Positions 25,873-35,405 are shown, counted from the first letter of the stretch. The stretch: 64,000 nt of DNA from Arthrobacter sp. H-02-3 (GCF_003097355.1 NZ_PYUI01000003.1:1-64000), one strand, 5' to 3'. Notes: generated from the letters alone by a model not told the origin. Numbers and translations: made by a program.

Positions 25873-26607
25873 CTAGGCGTCCTTCTTGCCCCTGAGCTTG
25901 TTCCAGCGGGCAGTCAGGCCCCACTTCGTGACGTTGATCATGGCTTCGATGACAATGTTGCCGCTCATCTTCGAGGCCCCGAGTTCACGCTCAACAAAGG
26001 TGATGGGGCGTTCCACGATCGTCAGGCCGAGCTTGGCCACGCGCCAGGCCAGGTCCACCTGGAAGCCGTAGCCGACCGAGTCCACCGCATCCAGGTTCAG
26101 CTTCTCGAGCGTCGTCCGGCGGAAGGCACGGAAGCCGCCGGTGACGTCCTTGATCTTAACGCCCAGCATGATGCGGGCGTACGTGCTGCCGACCCGGCTG
26201 ATGGCCTGCCGGTAGAGCGGCCAGTTGACGACGCTGCCGCCGGGAACCCAGCGTGAGCCCATGGCGAGGTCCGCGCCCTGCTCCACGGCCTCGATCAGCT
26301 GGGGCAGCTGCTCGGGCTGGTGCGAGCCGTCGGCGTCCATCTCCACGAGGATGTCGTAGCCGGCGTCCAGGCCCCACTTGAAGCCTGCGATGTACGCGGC
26401 GCCGAGCCCTGCCTTACCGGCCCGGTGCAGGACGTGGATCTGGCTGTCGTCGGCGGCCATGCGGTCCGCCAGCTGTCCTGTGCCGTCCGGGCTGTTGTCG
26501 TCGACAACCAGCACATCGGAGGCAGGCACGGCTGTGCGCAGGCGACCGAGCGTCTTGGGCAACGATTCCAGCTCGTTATAGGTGGGGATGATGGTGAGGA
26601 CACGCAC
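25873..26607 (-). CDS. ppm1: Polyprenol monophosphomannose synthase
   Basis: 244 residues, GT2 family; transfers mannose from GDP-mannose to polyprenyl phosphate on the cytoplasmic face, supplying lipid-linked mannose for lipoglycans or protein mannosylation. Motifs: IIPTYNELESLP, VVDDNSPDGTG, EMDADGSHQP (the DxD metal site) and GGFRAFRRTTLEKL. It contains only the catalytic domain; the Ppm1 acyltransferase (Lnt-like) domain of mycobacteria is not fused. The start is the GTG at 26607 with AAGGAAAGG upstream. It is the last gene of the long minus-strand series, separated from the amidohydrolase gene by 442 bases and probably with its own promoter. Confidence 0.92.
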   Translation of the reverse strand: MRVLTIIPTYNELESLPKTLGRLRTAVPASDVLVVDDNSPDGTGQLADRMAADDSQIHVLHRAGKAGLGAAYIAGFKWGLDAGYDILVEMDADGSHQPEQLPQLIEAVEQGADLAMGSRWVPGGSVVNWPLYRQAISRVGSTYARIMLGVKIKDVTGGFRAFRRTTLEKLNLDAVDSVGYGFQVDLAWRVAKLGLTIVERPITFVERELGASKMSGNIVIEAMINVTKWGLTARWNKLRGKKDA

Positions 26608-27049
26608 AGCGAGGCCTTTCCTTGAAGGGAGCGGTCGGTGCGCCGGCAGAGAATCGTCGAAGACTTTCAGGCGCAACTTCCCATTATAGGGAGTCGCACG
26701 CGCGTGACGGGCCGCATGGCGGCCCCGGGCAGGTCCACCCGCTTCGGGCCAGTACCGGCAGGCCTGAAAATTTCGGCGCCGGAACCGTTTTCTGCTGCGA
26801 AGTAGACCCGCCCCCTCGGGGTGCCCGTGGTCATGACCAGTAAAGCTCCCGCGGGTGCGGCAACCTGGAATGGACCGGGGACTGCGGAGCCTGCGCCGTA
26901 CGCAACCCTCCGTTGACCCTCAATGCTACGGCGGTGCCCCGATCTGTCAACCGAGCCGTGACCTGCCGTTTTATCCATCGCCCCAGCTCAGGGCAGGGGT
27001 CCGCGGGTCAATGTTTCTGGGCCGCCGGCTGTATGCGTCGCCCGTATGG
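26608..27049. other. Intergenic region upstream of ppm1
   Basis: No gene is convincingly supported. A minus-strand frame ending at 26667 has plausible GC3 but a poor ribosome site and no family, and a consensus -10 element falls in its last codons. Apart from that promoter element nothing was recognised. Confidence 0.5.
26683..26688 (-). promoter_or_regulatory. Consensus -10 element for ppm1
   Basis: TATAAT on the minus strand, about 75 bases before the ppm1 GTG. No good -35 hexamer is visible at the right distance. Confidence 0.4.
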
Positions 27050-28720
27050 TCAGGCGCCGAGGGCACCGCTGGCATAGAGTTCCTGGCCGTCGCGCACCGT
27101 CTGGAGGCAGACGGGGTCCGTGCCCGTATCCAGTGCCGGCAGGAGCGGCGTGCGGGCCCGCGGGTCGGTGCTCCAGGACTGCACCCGGCCGTCGGCAACC
27201 TGGACCATGAGTTCCTCGACCTCCCAGACCGCGAAGCTGGCCGGGGCCCCGGGCACCAGCTGCCCGGCCATCGGGTTGCGGTAGCGGGCTGCCCGCCAGC
27301 CGGCCCGGGTGTGGCCAAGGAACGCGGCGCGGGCCGAGATCCGCTCTGCCGGGTTGGTGTGCTCCAGGCACGCCCGCACGCTGGACCACGGCCGTAGCGG
27401 CGTGACGGGGGTGTCGCTGCCGAAGCAGATCGGCACACCGGCCGCGTAGAGGCTTGCAAAAGCGTTCATGCCCAGCCGGCGGTCGCCGAGGCGCTGCTGG
27501 TACAGGCTGTCCCCGCCGCCCCACAGCGCGTCGAAGACCGGCTGGGCGCTGACGGTGACGGAGTAGCGGGCCAGCCGGCTGATTGCCGCGGGATCCGCGA
27601 GCTCGACGTGCTCGAAGCGGTGCCCCGCGGCGCGGACGCGCTGTTCGCCCACCTCGGCAGCGGCCAGGTCGAGGGCATCCAGGGCTGCATCCAGGCCGGC
27701 GTCACCGATCACGTGGAAGCCTGCCTGAACGCCCAGGAGCGAGCACGCCGCAAGGTGGGCGGCCGCCTCGGCCACGGAGAGGTACTGGCTGCCGCGCTCC
27801 CCCGGCGCGTCCGCGTAGTCGGCACGCAGGGACGCGGTCCGTGAGCCGATCGAGCCGTCGATGTTGAGGTCGCCGGCAAGGCCCAGAACCGGGACGCCCA
27901 GCCCGTCAAGGATGGACCGGGCGTGGTCCTCGGAGGTGGCCAGCTCGCCCCAATAGGGCAGGATCTCCGGCACCGGATGCGCGGCATCGTCCACTGCGCC
28001 GGAGGCGCTGTTCCAGCCCGCGGCGACCCGCAGGTCCTCAACCGTCCCGATGTGCGGAGCGGCCATCTCCGCGAGGGCCACGTATCCGTTCGCGGCCGCC
28101 TCGGCGAGGGCGCGCCGCTGGTAGCCGCGCAGGGTGTCCGCCGGCAGCTGGCGGGCCACCTGGCGGGCCGCGGTGTGGGCGCCGCGCTTGACCTGGCTGT
28201 CGGCGGCAAAGCCGTCGAGCCCTTCCAGCCCCGCCGATGCCGCCAGGGAGCTGGACACGAGGGCCGAGTGGGCATCCACACGGGCCAGGTAGACCTTGCG
28301 GCCGCCGGCGGCACGTTCGATTTCCTCCCGGCTGGGCAGCGCGGGGTTGGTCCAGGTCGTCTCGTCCCAGCCGTGGCCCAGCACGGTACCGCCCGCGCTG
28401 GAGGCGGAGGCGCTGGAGACGGCGTCGAGCACTTCGGCAGCGGAGCGCACGCCCGCCAGCTGCAGCGAATCGAGCGCGATACCGGCTTCCGTCAGGTGGA
28501 CGTGGGAGTCGACGAAACCGGGGGCGAGCAGCGCGCCCTGCAGATCGATCACCTCCATCGAAGAGTCCGCAATGGAGGTGGCAGCCTGTTCGGAACCGAC
28601 CCAGGCGACGGTATCGCCGTCGACCAGCATCGCGGTCGCGAAAGGGTCGGCAGCCGTGTAGACGGAGCCGTTGCGGTACAGCGTGACTTTGCGGGCTGCG
28701 GCAGCCGGCGAATCGGTCAT
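27050..28720 (-). CDS. Amidohydrolase family protein (YtcJ/LAF3-like)
   Basis: 556 residues. A small N-terminal beta domain (VTLYRNGSVYTAADPFATAM) precedes the metal-binding opening of the TIM barrel, GFVDSHVHLTEAG. Later ligands include FHVIGDAGLDAAL and HRFEHVELADP, and the terminal Asp lies in CFGSDTPVTPLRPW. This is the cyclic amidohydrolase type often annotated as YtcJ; the substrate is unknown (an exoenzyme-like amide or cyclic imide is possible). There is no signal peptide. It follows helY on the same strand after 105 bases. Confidence 0.88.
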   Translation of the reverse strand: MTDSPAAAARKVTLYRNGSVYTAADPFATAMLVDGDTVAWVGSEQAATSIADSSMEVIDLQGALLAPGFVDSHVHLTEAGIALDSLQLAGVRSAAEVLDAVSSASASSAGGTVLGHGWDETTWTNPALPSREEIERAAGGRKVYLARVDAHSALVSSSLAASAGLEGLDGFAADSQVKRGAHTAARQVARQLPADTLRGYQRRALAEAAANGYVALAEMAAPHIGTVEDLRVAAGWNSASGAVDDAAHPVPEILPYWGELATSEDHARSILDGLGVPVLGLAGDLNIDGSIGSRTASLRADYADAPGERGSQYLSVAEAAAHLAACSLLGVQAGFHVIGDAGLDAALDALDLAAAEVGEQRVRAAGHRFEHVELADPAAISRLARYSVTVSAQPVFDALWGGGDSLYQQRLGDRRLGMNAFASLYAAGVPICFGSDTPVTPLRPWSSVRACLEHTNPAERISARAAFLGHTRAGWRAARYRNPMAGQLVPGAPASFAVWEVEELMVQVADGRVQSWSTDPRARTPLLPALDTGTDPVCLQTVRDGQELYASGALGA

Positions 28721-28825
28721 GGGTCGGTAACTCCTTGTAACGGTGGCCGGCGTGGCGCCGGCGGGTTTAAAAGTCTTGGCAGGCCGCGTTAGCGGGCCAG
28801 CGAGCGGCCAGGTACGGCCAGCAGC

Positions 28826-31735
28826 CTAGGCCACTGAGGAATAGGCGACGACGCCGCGTTTGATGAGCTTGATCGCCTCCGCGCAGAGCCGCGCAATCCG
28901 GGGGTCGAGGTTCGGGATGTCGGCGAGCTGGTCCAAAAGGTCAATGACCTGTTTGACCCAGCGGACAAAGTCGCCTGCGGCCAGGTCGGTGCCGCTGAGC
29001 ACGTCCTGGAGGTGCCGGCCCTTGGCCCATTTGAAGATCGGCCAGACCAGCCCGAGTTCGGGCTCGCCGGTGAGCGGCAGCTTGTTGGCCTCCTCCACGT
29101 CCTCGAGGGCGGACCACTCGCGCACCACGGTATCGACGGCGGACTCCAGCGAGATGCTCGGCATCTTGGGCCGCAAGCCGCGGTCCTCGCGCTTGGCCTG
29201 GTAGACGAGCACACTGGCCAGGGCGGCGATCTCGGCGGCGTCGAGGTCATTGAATGCACCCATCCGCAGGGACTGCGAGATCAGCAGGTCCTTTTCGCCG
29301 TAAATCCGCCGCAGCCGCTGACCGTCCGGGCTGATGGACAGCACGCCGGTGTCCGAGGTCTCCAGGTAGCCGTAGCTCGTCAGGACGCCGCACACACGGT
29401 CGAATGTCTTGGCGATGGTGTTGGTCCGGCCCTGGATCTGACGAATCAGCCCGTCCGTCTCCTGGCGGAGCTTCCACCAGCGTTCGGACCAGCGGGCGTG
29501 GTCCTCGCGTTCGCTGCAGCCGTGGCACGGGTGGGCGCGGAGCTCCCTGCGCAACTCAGCGATCCGTTTCTCCTGGTTGGGCGCGGCCGCAGACCGGCCG
29601 AAGTCCTCGTCGCGGCGCGGGGGCGCCGGCGGACGGTGCTCGCGGATGGCGTTGCGCACCGAGGACGCCAGGTCGCGGCGCGACTTGGGGACCTTGGCGT
29701 TGAAGGACTTGGGAATCCTGATCCGCGTGATGGGCGACAACGGACCCTCGACGTCCTGCAGGCCGATCCGGCGGAGCTGGTTGTCCAGCGTCATGACGGC
29801 AGGGCGGGGCTCCCTGGATTCGTGGTCGGAGCTGAGCACCACCGCGAGGCCCGGCGACTTTCCGGAGGGGACATCCACCACGTCGCCCGGAAGCAAACGG
29901 CTCAGGGAGTCCTCCGTGAGCGACTTCACCGCCCGGGAGCTGCTCCTGGACGCCATCTTCTCGGCGTCGGCCAGCGCGCGCCGCAACCGGGCGTACTCGG
30001 TAAAGTCGCCCAGGTGGCAGGTCATGGACTTGCTGAACCCCTCGAGGGACTCCTCCCGGCTCCGGACCTGCCGGGCCAGTCCCACCACCGACCGGTCGGC
30101 CTGGAACTGCGCAAAGGACGATTCGAGGATTTCCCGGGCGCGCGGTCGGCCGAACTGCGCCAGGAGGTTGATGGACATGTTATAGGTGGGACGGAAGCTT
30201 GAGTTCAGCGGGTACGTCCGGCGTGAGGCGAGACCGGCGACGGCGGCCGGATCGGTGCCGGGCTGCCACAGCACCACCGCGTGGCCCTCGACGTCGATGC
30301 CCCGGCGGCCGGCACGGCCCGTCAGCTGGGTGTACTCCCCCGCCGTGATGTTGACGTGCGCCTCGCCGTTGAACTTGTCCAGCTTCTCCAGCACGACGCA
30401 GCGCGCCGGCATGTTGACGCCCAGGGCGAGCGTTTCGGTGGCGAAGACGGCCTTGACCAGGCCGTCGACGAACAGCTTCTCCACGACCTCCTTGAACGTC
30501 GGCAGCATGCCGGCATGGTGCGCGGCGAGTCCGCGCAGCAGGCCGTCCCGCCAGCTCCAGAAGCCGAGCACATCGAGATCATCCGAGGGGATGTCCTGGG
30601 CAGCTTCGTCAACGCGCTGGGCGATGATCTGCTGCTCCCGCTCATTGGTCAGCCAGAGCGCGGCGGAGACGCACTGCGCCACGGCCGCGTCGCAGCCGGC
30701 CCGAGAGAAGATGAACGTGATGGCCGGCAGGAGGTCCTGCCGGTCCAGGCTGGCGATGACCTGGGGCCGGCTGGCCTTCCGTACCGGGCTGCGCTGGCCG
30801 CCCTGGGGTTCGTCCCGCTGGCCACGCTGCTGGCGGCGCTGGTTCCGGCCGCCATGGCCGAAGCGGCCGCGGAAATTCATCTGGCTCTCGGCCCGTGCCA
30901 TGGAGAGCAGCTCCGGGTTGACCTCGAAACCGGCCCGCCCGGGCACCTCTGCCGTCACGGCGGTCGCTGTCACAGCAGTGGCAGCCGCCTCACTGCCAGC
31001 GCCCTCACCGGCCGGTGCGATCTCGTCGAAGCTGGTATCGCCGGCAAACAGGTCCACGATCTTCCGGCCCACCATGACGTGCTGCCACAAGGGCACCGGG
31101 CGGTGCTCGGAGACGATCACGTCGGTCTGTCCGCGCACGGTATCGAGCCACGCGCCGAACTCCTCGGCGTTGGAGACCGTGGCACTCAGGGAGGCCACCT
31201 GGACCTCGCTGGGCAGGTGGATGATGACTTCCTCCCACACGGCGCCGCGGAAGCGGTCGGCCAGGTAGTGGACCTCGTCCATGACGACGAAACCAAGGTC
31301 ATCCAACGTGTCCGAATCCGCGTAGAGCATGTTGCGGAGCACTTCGGTGGTCATGACCACCACGGGTGCGTCGCCGTTGATGCTCGTATCGCCGGTGAGG
31401 AGGCCCACTTGGGCGGCACCGTACTTGGCGGCCAGTTCGGAGTACTTCTGGTTGCTCAGGGCTTTGATGGGCGTGGTGTAGAAAGCCTTGAGCCCGCGCT
31501 GGAGGGCCAGGTAGATGGCGAACTCGCCCACGATCGTCTTCCCGGCCCCGGTGGGGGCGGCCACGAGCACGCCGCGGCCGGCCTGCAGGGACAGGCATGC
31601 CTCGCGCTGGAACTCATCGAGTTCGAATTCCAGGGAGCGGATGAAACCCCCCAGGTAGGTCTTGGCTTCGGCGGCCCGCTCGACGCTGGCGCGGTAACGT
31701 TCGGACGGCGACTCCGGCCCGGGGTGTGACGACAT
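28826..31735 (-). CDS. helY: Ski2/Mtr4-like DEAD/DEAH-box RNA helicase HelY
   Basis: 969 residues. Motif I APTGAGKTIVGEFA is at about 59-72, Ia is TTPIKALSNQKY, II is VVMDEVHYLADRF (DEVH box), III is SLSATVSN, and VI is QLTGRAGRRGID. An Arg/Gln-rich basic insert (GRFGHGGRNQRRQQRGQRDE) at about residues 290-310 is unusual and may bind RNA. The C-terminal DSHCT domain is present (AEIAALASVLVYQAKREDRG). Actinobacterial HelY belongs with the exosome-associated eukaryotic helicases, so RNA processing or decay is inferred. It lies 25 bases after tatC. Confidence 0.93.
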   Translation of the reverse strand: MSSHPGPESPSERYRASVERAAEAKTYLGGFIRSLEFELDEFQREACLSLQAGRGVLVAAPTGAGKTIVGEFAIYLALQRGLKAFYTTPIKALSNQKYSELAAKYGAAQVGLLTGDTSINGDAPVVVMTTEVLRNMLYADSDTLDDLGFVVMDEVHYLADRFRGAVWEEVIIHLPSEVQVASLSATVSNAEEFGAWLDTVRGQTDVIVSEHRPVPLWQHVMVGRKIVDLFAGDTSFDEIAPAGEGAGSEAAATAVTATAVTAEVPGRAGFEVNPELLSMARAESQMNFRGRFGHGGRNQRRQQRGQRDEPQGGQRSPVRKASRPQVIASLDRQDLLPAITFIFSRAGCDAAVAQCVSAALWLTNEREQQIIAQRVDEAAQDIPSDDLDVLGFWSWRDGLLRGLAAHHAGMLPTFKEVVEKLFVDGLVKAVFATETLALGVNMPARCVVLEKLDKFNGEAHVNITAGEYTQLTGRAGRRGIDVEGHAVVLWQPGTDPAAVAGLASRRTYPLNSSFRPTYNMSINLLAQFGRPRAREILESSFAQFQADRSVVGLARQVRSREESLEGFSKSMTCHLGDFTEYARLRRALADAEKMASRSSSRAVKSLTEDSLSRLLPGDVVDVPSGKSPGLAVVLSSDHESREPRPAVMTLDNQLRRIGLQDVEGPLSPITRIRIPKSFNAKVPKSRRDLASSVRNAIREHRPPAPPRRDEDFGRSAAAPNQEKRIAELRRELRAHPCHGCSEREDHARWSERWWKLRQETDGLIRQIQGRTNTIAKTFDRVCGVLTSYGYLETSDTGVLSISPDGQRLRRIYGEKDLLISQSLRMGAFNDLDAAEIAALASVLVYQAKREDRGLRPKMPSISLESAVDTVVREWSALEDVEEANKLPLTGEPELGLVWPIFKWAKGRHLQDVLSGTDLAAGDFVRWVKQVIDLLDQLADIPNLDPRIARLCAEAIKLIKRGVVAYSSVA

Positions 31736-31759
31736 GCTTCCAGCCTAATGCGCGAAGGC

Positions 31760-32596
31760 CTAGAGATTCTCCAGCTCGGAGCTTGGGGTGGCCTGGTCCG
31801 CGGTGGCTTCGGTCTCGGCAGCGCGTTTGACGGCGCGTCGTTCGCGCCGGCGGTCGTTGAGCATGCACAGCCCGATCGCGGCGAAGAACAGGGCCAGCAT
31901 GGGGACGGCGAGGTAGAACATGCTCGTGGCGTCGGCGCCGGGCGCGGCCATGGCGGCGAAGAGGCACACCAGGAACACGGTGATCCGCCAGCTCTTGAGG
32001 AGTTGCTGGCCCTTGACGATGCCGGCCAGGTTCAGTCCCACCAGGACCACCGGCAGGAGGAATGCGATGCCGAAGGCCAGCAGCAGCCGCAGGACAAAGG
32101 TCAGGTAGACCTGGGCGCTGATGAAGTTGGAGCCGCCCGCCGGCGTGAATTCGGTCAGCACGCGCACCGCGTTGGGCAGCACGAGCCAGGCCAGCAGGAC
32201 GCCGCCGACGAACAACGGCACGGCCGCTGCCACGAAGGACAGGGCGATGCGGCGTTCCTTCTTGTGCAGCCCGGGCACGATGAAGGCCCAGAGCTGGTAG
32301 AGCCAGACGGGGCTGGCGATGATCAGGCCCAGGAACACGGACACCTGGATCATGAGGTCGAACGAGCTCGCGACCCCGTCAAAGTTCAGCGTCGCCTGCC
32401 GGCCCTGCTGTTCATTCAGGTCCCGGATCGGCTTGGTCAGCGCAGCCAGAAACGGCTGGTAGACGAGGAATCCCACCACCGTCCCGAGGACGACGGCGAT
32501 TGCCGCCTTGAAGAGCCGGTTGCGCAGCTCTTTCAGGTGGTCAAGGAGCGCCATCTTCCCCTCGGGGTTTGATCGACGGCTCATGGTTACTGCCAT
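31760..32596 (-). CDS. tatC: Twin-arginine translocase subunit TatC
   Basis: 278 residues, six membrane helices. It recognises twin-arginine signal peptides of folded exported proteins. The conserved N-terminal cytoplasmic signature MALLDHLKELRNRLFKA and the Phe/Pro residues of the first periplasmic loop are present. The charged tail after helix 6 (RRRERRAVKRAAETEATADQ) is common in actinobacteria. Two starts are possible (ATG 32596, or ATG 32584 giving MSRRSNPEG). It follows tatA by only six bases. Confidence 0.95.
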   Translation of the reverse strand: MAVTMSRRSNPEGKMALLDHLKELRNRLFKAAIAVVLGTVVGFLVYQPFLAALTKPIRDLNEQQGRQATLNFDGVASSFDLMIQVSVFLGLIIASPVWLYQLWAFIVPGLHKKERRIALSFVAAAVPLFVGGVLLAWLVLPNAVRVLTEFTPAGGSNFISAQVYLTFVLRLLLAFGIAFLLPVVLVGLNLAGIVKGQQLLKSWRITVFLVCLFAAMAAPGADATSMFYLAVPMLALFFAAIGLCMLNDRRRERRAVKRAAETEATADQATPSSELENL

Positions 32597-32602
32597 GCGG
32601 TC

Positions 32603-32872
32603 TTAGGCGCGGGTCGACGGCGGAACGTCGGTTCCGTCGCCCGTGCGGCTTTCCGGGGCGGCGGCCTGCGGGTGGTTAACAACCCGGCCCTCGACCGGCT
32701 CGGAGCCTTCCTTGGCGTCGGAGGTGCCGTCCTTCTTCATTTCCCGGACTTCCGACTTGAAAATGCGCATCGACTGGCCCAGGCTGCGGGCCATGCCCGG
32801 CAGCTTCGGTGCAGCGAACAGCACCAATGCCAGAACGATGATGATGATGAGATGCCAGCCTTCAAGCCTCAT
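32603..32872 (-). CDS. tatA: Sec-independent translocase protein TatA
   Basis: 89 residues with one N-terminal membrane helix (GWHLIIIIVLALVLFAAPKL), then the TatA hinge and amphipathic helix PGMARSLGQSMRIFKSEVRE, and a polar disordered tail. It forms the pore-type oligomer of the Tat system with TatC. The Phe-Gly hinge of E. coli TatA is replaced by Leu-Pro-Gly, as is usual in actinobacteria. ATG 32872 has AAAGGA upstream. No tatB candidate is adjacent. Confidence 0.95.
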   Translation of the reverse strand: MRLEGWHLIIIIVLALVLFAAPKLPGMARSLGQSMRIFKSEVREMKKDGTSDAKEGSEPVEGRVVNHPQAAAPESRTGDGTDVPPSTRA

Positions 32873-32907
32873 GTCAGGAGGTCCTTTCGTTTGAATACAT
32901 CCTACGT

Positions 32908-33264
32908 CTAACCCAATTCGATGTCGCGCAGCGCCTGGGGCTGCCCGCGGTCCTTCTTGCGCTGGATGCGGCGCAGCCGGCGGGCATCCTGCCGGGCGAG
33001 CTTGGATGCGTCGTAATCATGACGCATCCGGGCAGGCGAGGCAAAAACGGCGCCACCGGGTAGCGGTTGAGGGGCCGCGCCGCCCGAGGCGCCGGCGCCA
33101 TCGTCAGCGGGTGACGGAAGGCGGGAGAACCGGTCCATGGCTTCACCGAGTTCCCTGAGCGCGGTGGTGGCTTGCCGGTACAACCGCACGCCGAGCACGC
33201 CGTAGAACAACAGCGACAGCGCGACGAGCGCTATCCAGATCAGGATCCAGGACCACCAAGGCAT
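32908..33264 (-). CDS. Small membrane protein between pafBC and tatA
   Basis: 118 residues from ATG 33264. One hydrophobic N-terminal segment (PWWSWILIWIALVALSLLFY) is followed by a helical stretch (RLYRQATTALRELGEAMDRF) and a strongly basic tail (DYDASKLARQDARRLRRIQR). No known domain was recognised. The topology resembles TatB (short anchor, long amphipathic helix, charged tail), but the hinge sequence is not that of TatB. It starts five bases after the pafBC stop and precedes tatA by 35 bases, so it is probably cotranscribed with both. Confidence 0.75.
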   Translation of the reverse strand: MPWWSWILIWIALVALSLLFYGVLGVRLYRQATTALRELGEAMDRFSRLPSPADDGAGASGGAAPQPLPGGAVFASPARMRHDYDASKLARQDARRLRRIQRKKDRGQPQALRDIELG

Positions 33265-33269
33265 GCTGA

Positions 33270-35321
33270 TTAGTCTATCGGGCGGTCCGGCAAGTCCTCG
33301 TATTGCGTCAGGGCGGCGGCGAGCCACTGCCGCGACGCCTCGGCGAGGGTGGCCGGCTGCAGGATCCGCACCATGCCTCCGTGCTGGGCGACGAACATCG
33401 GCAGCCAGTCCGTGCTGCCGAACCGGATCTCGGCCAGCAGGCCGCCATCAGGCAGGGCGGCGGTCCGTTCGGCATAGTAGTCGTCGGCGAGGCCGGTGCC
33501 GCGGGGGGCAAGTTGCACCACCACCACCGTGTCGTCGTCGTTCGGTGTGAACAGCTTTACCGGGAAGCTGTCCGCCGGTGTCGCCGTTCCGGCTGCCGGG
33601 CGCCCGTTGGGGGTGAGGTCCTCAATCCTGTCCAGGCGGAAGTTGCGCAGGCCCCCGGCCAAGTGGCAGTAAGCCTCGAGGTACCACGTGTTGTCGAGCG
33701 AATACAGCCGCAGGGGGTCCACGTCGCGTTCGGAGACGCTGTCGCGCTGCGGGGAGAAGTACTTCAAATGAAGCTGCGCGCCGGACCGGATCGCGGCGCG
33801 GGCGGTCGCCAGGGTGGCGGAGTTGCCGGGGGCCACCTCGGGGCCCGAGAGCGCGGCCGCTTTGAGCCCCTCTTCCCCCGCCGCGGCCATGAGCTTGAGC
33901 GTCACCGATTCGAGCGCGCCGCCTTCGGCGAGCTCGGGCAGGCCGTTTAGCGTCTCCAGGCCCGTCAGGAGCGCGCAGGCCTCGTCCACGGTGAAACGGA
34001 CCGGGCGGGTCAGGTCCAGGTCCTGGGTGATGAAGACGTGGTCATCGTCCCACTGAATGTCCAGCAGATCGTCGGGGTAGCCTTCCGGCAGGCCCGAACA
34101 GATCAGGATGCGCAGATCGTCCTCGAGGGCCTTGCGGGTGACTCCGAAGCGGGCGGCCACCTCGCTGATGTGCAGGCCCTGGTTGTGGACCAGGAAGGGA
34201 ACCAGTTGCAGCATCCGCTTGAGCTGGTCCTCGGACGTGCGTTTGCGGGGCCGGGCGGCGGGGCCGGCCCCGGGGAAGGCCACCTCCGGGACCGGCGCGG
34301 CGGTGAACTCCGCGGCCGCGGCGAGGCGGCGGCGAACGGCGGCGGCGAGTTCGGGCGGCGACACCACGACGACCCGGGGGCCGTAGGAGGCCAGCTCCTC
34401 GCCCAGCGTTTCGGCGTCGCGGAAGGGCACCGTGAGACGGTCCCGTCCCGCCGCGGGCTGCTCCCCGGGTTCCGCGGCGGCACCGGTTTCGAGGGCCGCA
34501 CCGGTTTCCGGGGCGGCGTCGGGCCCCAACAGGGCGCGTTTGCGCAGTCCGAGCAGCCGTCCTTGGTCGACGTCGACGACGGCGGTCTGCACCGGCAGTT
34601 CGGCCAGGGCCGCCAGTTCGGCGCGGACGTTGAACCCGGCCGGCGGGGTGAAGCTCTCCTTCTCCAGTACTGTCACGGCGGAGGTCAGCCGGGACAGCCG
34701 GAAGAACCGCTTGTCCCCACGGTCCCGGTCGTAGCCCACGAGGTACCACTGGCCGAAGCGGCTGCCGAGGCCCCAGGGCTCCACGAGGCGTTCCTGCTCC
34801 TTGCCGGTGCTGCCGGCCAGGTAGCTGAAGCTGACCGGGTGCTGGGCGTGCATGGCGGCCACCAGGTCCTCGAACGCCTGGCCGGCAGGTCGGATGCGCG
34901 GCTGGACCCCGACGGGGAGTTCGGCGTCGACGAGGCCGCCGGCGGCCTGCAGCTTGCGGACCGCGTCGACGGCGGCGGAGCCGAGCGCGGCGTGCTCCCA
35001 GAGCTGCGCCGCGAGGATCAGCACCGTGCACTCTTCGGGGGTGAGGCTGACGTCCGGGAGCCGGTTCGATTCCTTGCCGATCCGGTACCGGGTGGTGGCC
35101 GGGTCGTCGGAGCCCCAGCCCTGGTCCGTCACGGCCTCAACATTGAAGCCAAACTGGCGCAGCTCTCCTTTGTCGCGTTCGAACATGCGGCCGAACGCGA
35201 CTTCACTGCTCGTGGTGTCGCGGTAGACCTTTGCGCGCAGCTCGCTGCGGCGCAGGCCGTACTTGGTGTTGAGCAGGGCAATGAGCAGGTTCAGGAGGCG
35301 TTCTGTACGTGAGGCGGACAC
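33270..35321 (-). CDS. pafBC: Fused PafB-PafC transcriptional activator of the DNA-damage response
   Basis: 683 residues equal to two homologous WYL-type regulators joined in one chain. Each half has an N-terminal winged helix (ERLLNLLIALLNTKYGLRRS at about 7-26; LKRMLQLVPFLVHNQGLHIS at about 355-375), then a WYL domain (HPVSFSYLAGSTGKEQERLV; AQLHLKYFSPQRDSVSERDV) and a WCX-like end. PafB and PafC are separate genes in mycobacteria; the natural fusion is known from Arthrobacter and its structure was solved there. It activates LexA/RecA-independent repair genes rather than Pup ligation itself. It follows the FKBP genes after a terminator, so it may have its own promoter. Confidence 0.95.
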   Translation of the reverse strand: MSASRTERLLNLLIALLNTKYGLRRSELRAKVYRDTTSSEVAFGRMFERDKGELRQFGFNVEAVTDQGWGSDDPATTRYRIGKESNRLPDVSLTPEECTVLILAAQLWEHAALGSAAVDAVRKLQAAGGLVDAELPVGVQPRIRPAGQAFEDLVAAMHAQHPVSFSYLAGSTGKEQERLVEPWGLGSRFGQWYLVGYDRDRGDKRFFRLSRLTSAVTVLEKESFTPPAGFNVRAELAALAELPVQTAVVDVDQGRLLGLRKRALLGPDAAPETGAALETGAAAEPGEQPAAGRDRLTVPFRDAETLGEELASYGPRVVVVSPPELAAAVRRRLAAAAEFTAAPVPEVAFPGAGPAARPRKRTSEDQLKRMLQLVPFLVHNQGLHISEVAARFGVTRKALEDDLRILICSGLPEGYPDDLLDIQWDDDHVFITQDLDLTRPVRFTVDEACALLTGLETLNGLPELAEGGALESVTLKLMAAAGEEGLKAAALSGPEVAPGNSATLATARAAIRSGAQLHLKYFSPQRDSVSERDVDPLRLYSLDNTWYLEAYCHLAGGLRNFRLDRIEDLTPNGRPAAGTATPADSFPVKLFTPNDDDTVVVVQLAPRGTGLADDYYAERTAALPDGGLLAEIRFGSTDWLPMFVAQHGGMVRILQPATLAEASRQWLAAALTQYEDLPDRPID

Positions 35322-35349
35322 CCCGCAAGGCTACTAAAGCCGATCCCCG

Positions 35350-35405
35350 AAAAAGACGAAAGCGCGGCAACAGCCGGAAGAACTTTTCCGATTGTTACCG
35401 CGCTT
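35350..35405 (-). terminator. Terminator after the FKBP gene
   Basis: A long imperfect hairpin (arms 35360-35379 and 35386-35405, AAGCGCGG/CCGCGCTT base, 17 or so pairs with two mismatches). On the minus strand it is followed by a TC-rich tail containing TTTTT at about 35354-35350. It separates the FKBP gene from pafBC. Confidence 0.65.

Noticed and set aside
26667..26978. Minus-strand ORF of 103 codons before ppm1
   Set aside because: A consensus -10 element lies in its last codons, the ribosome site is weak and no family fits.
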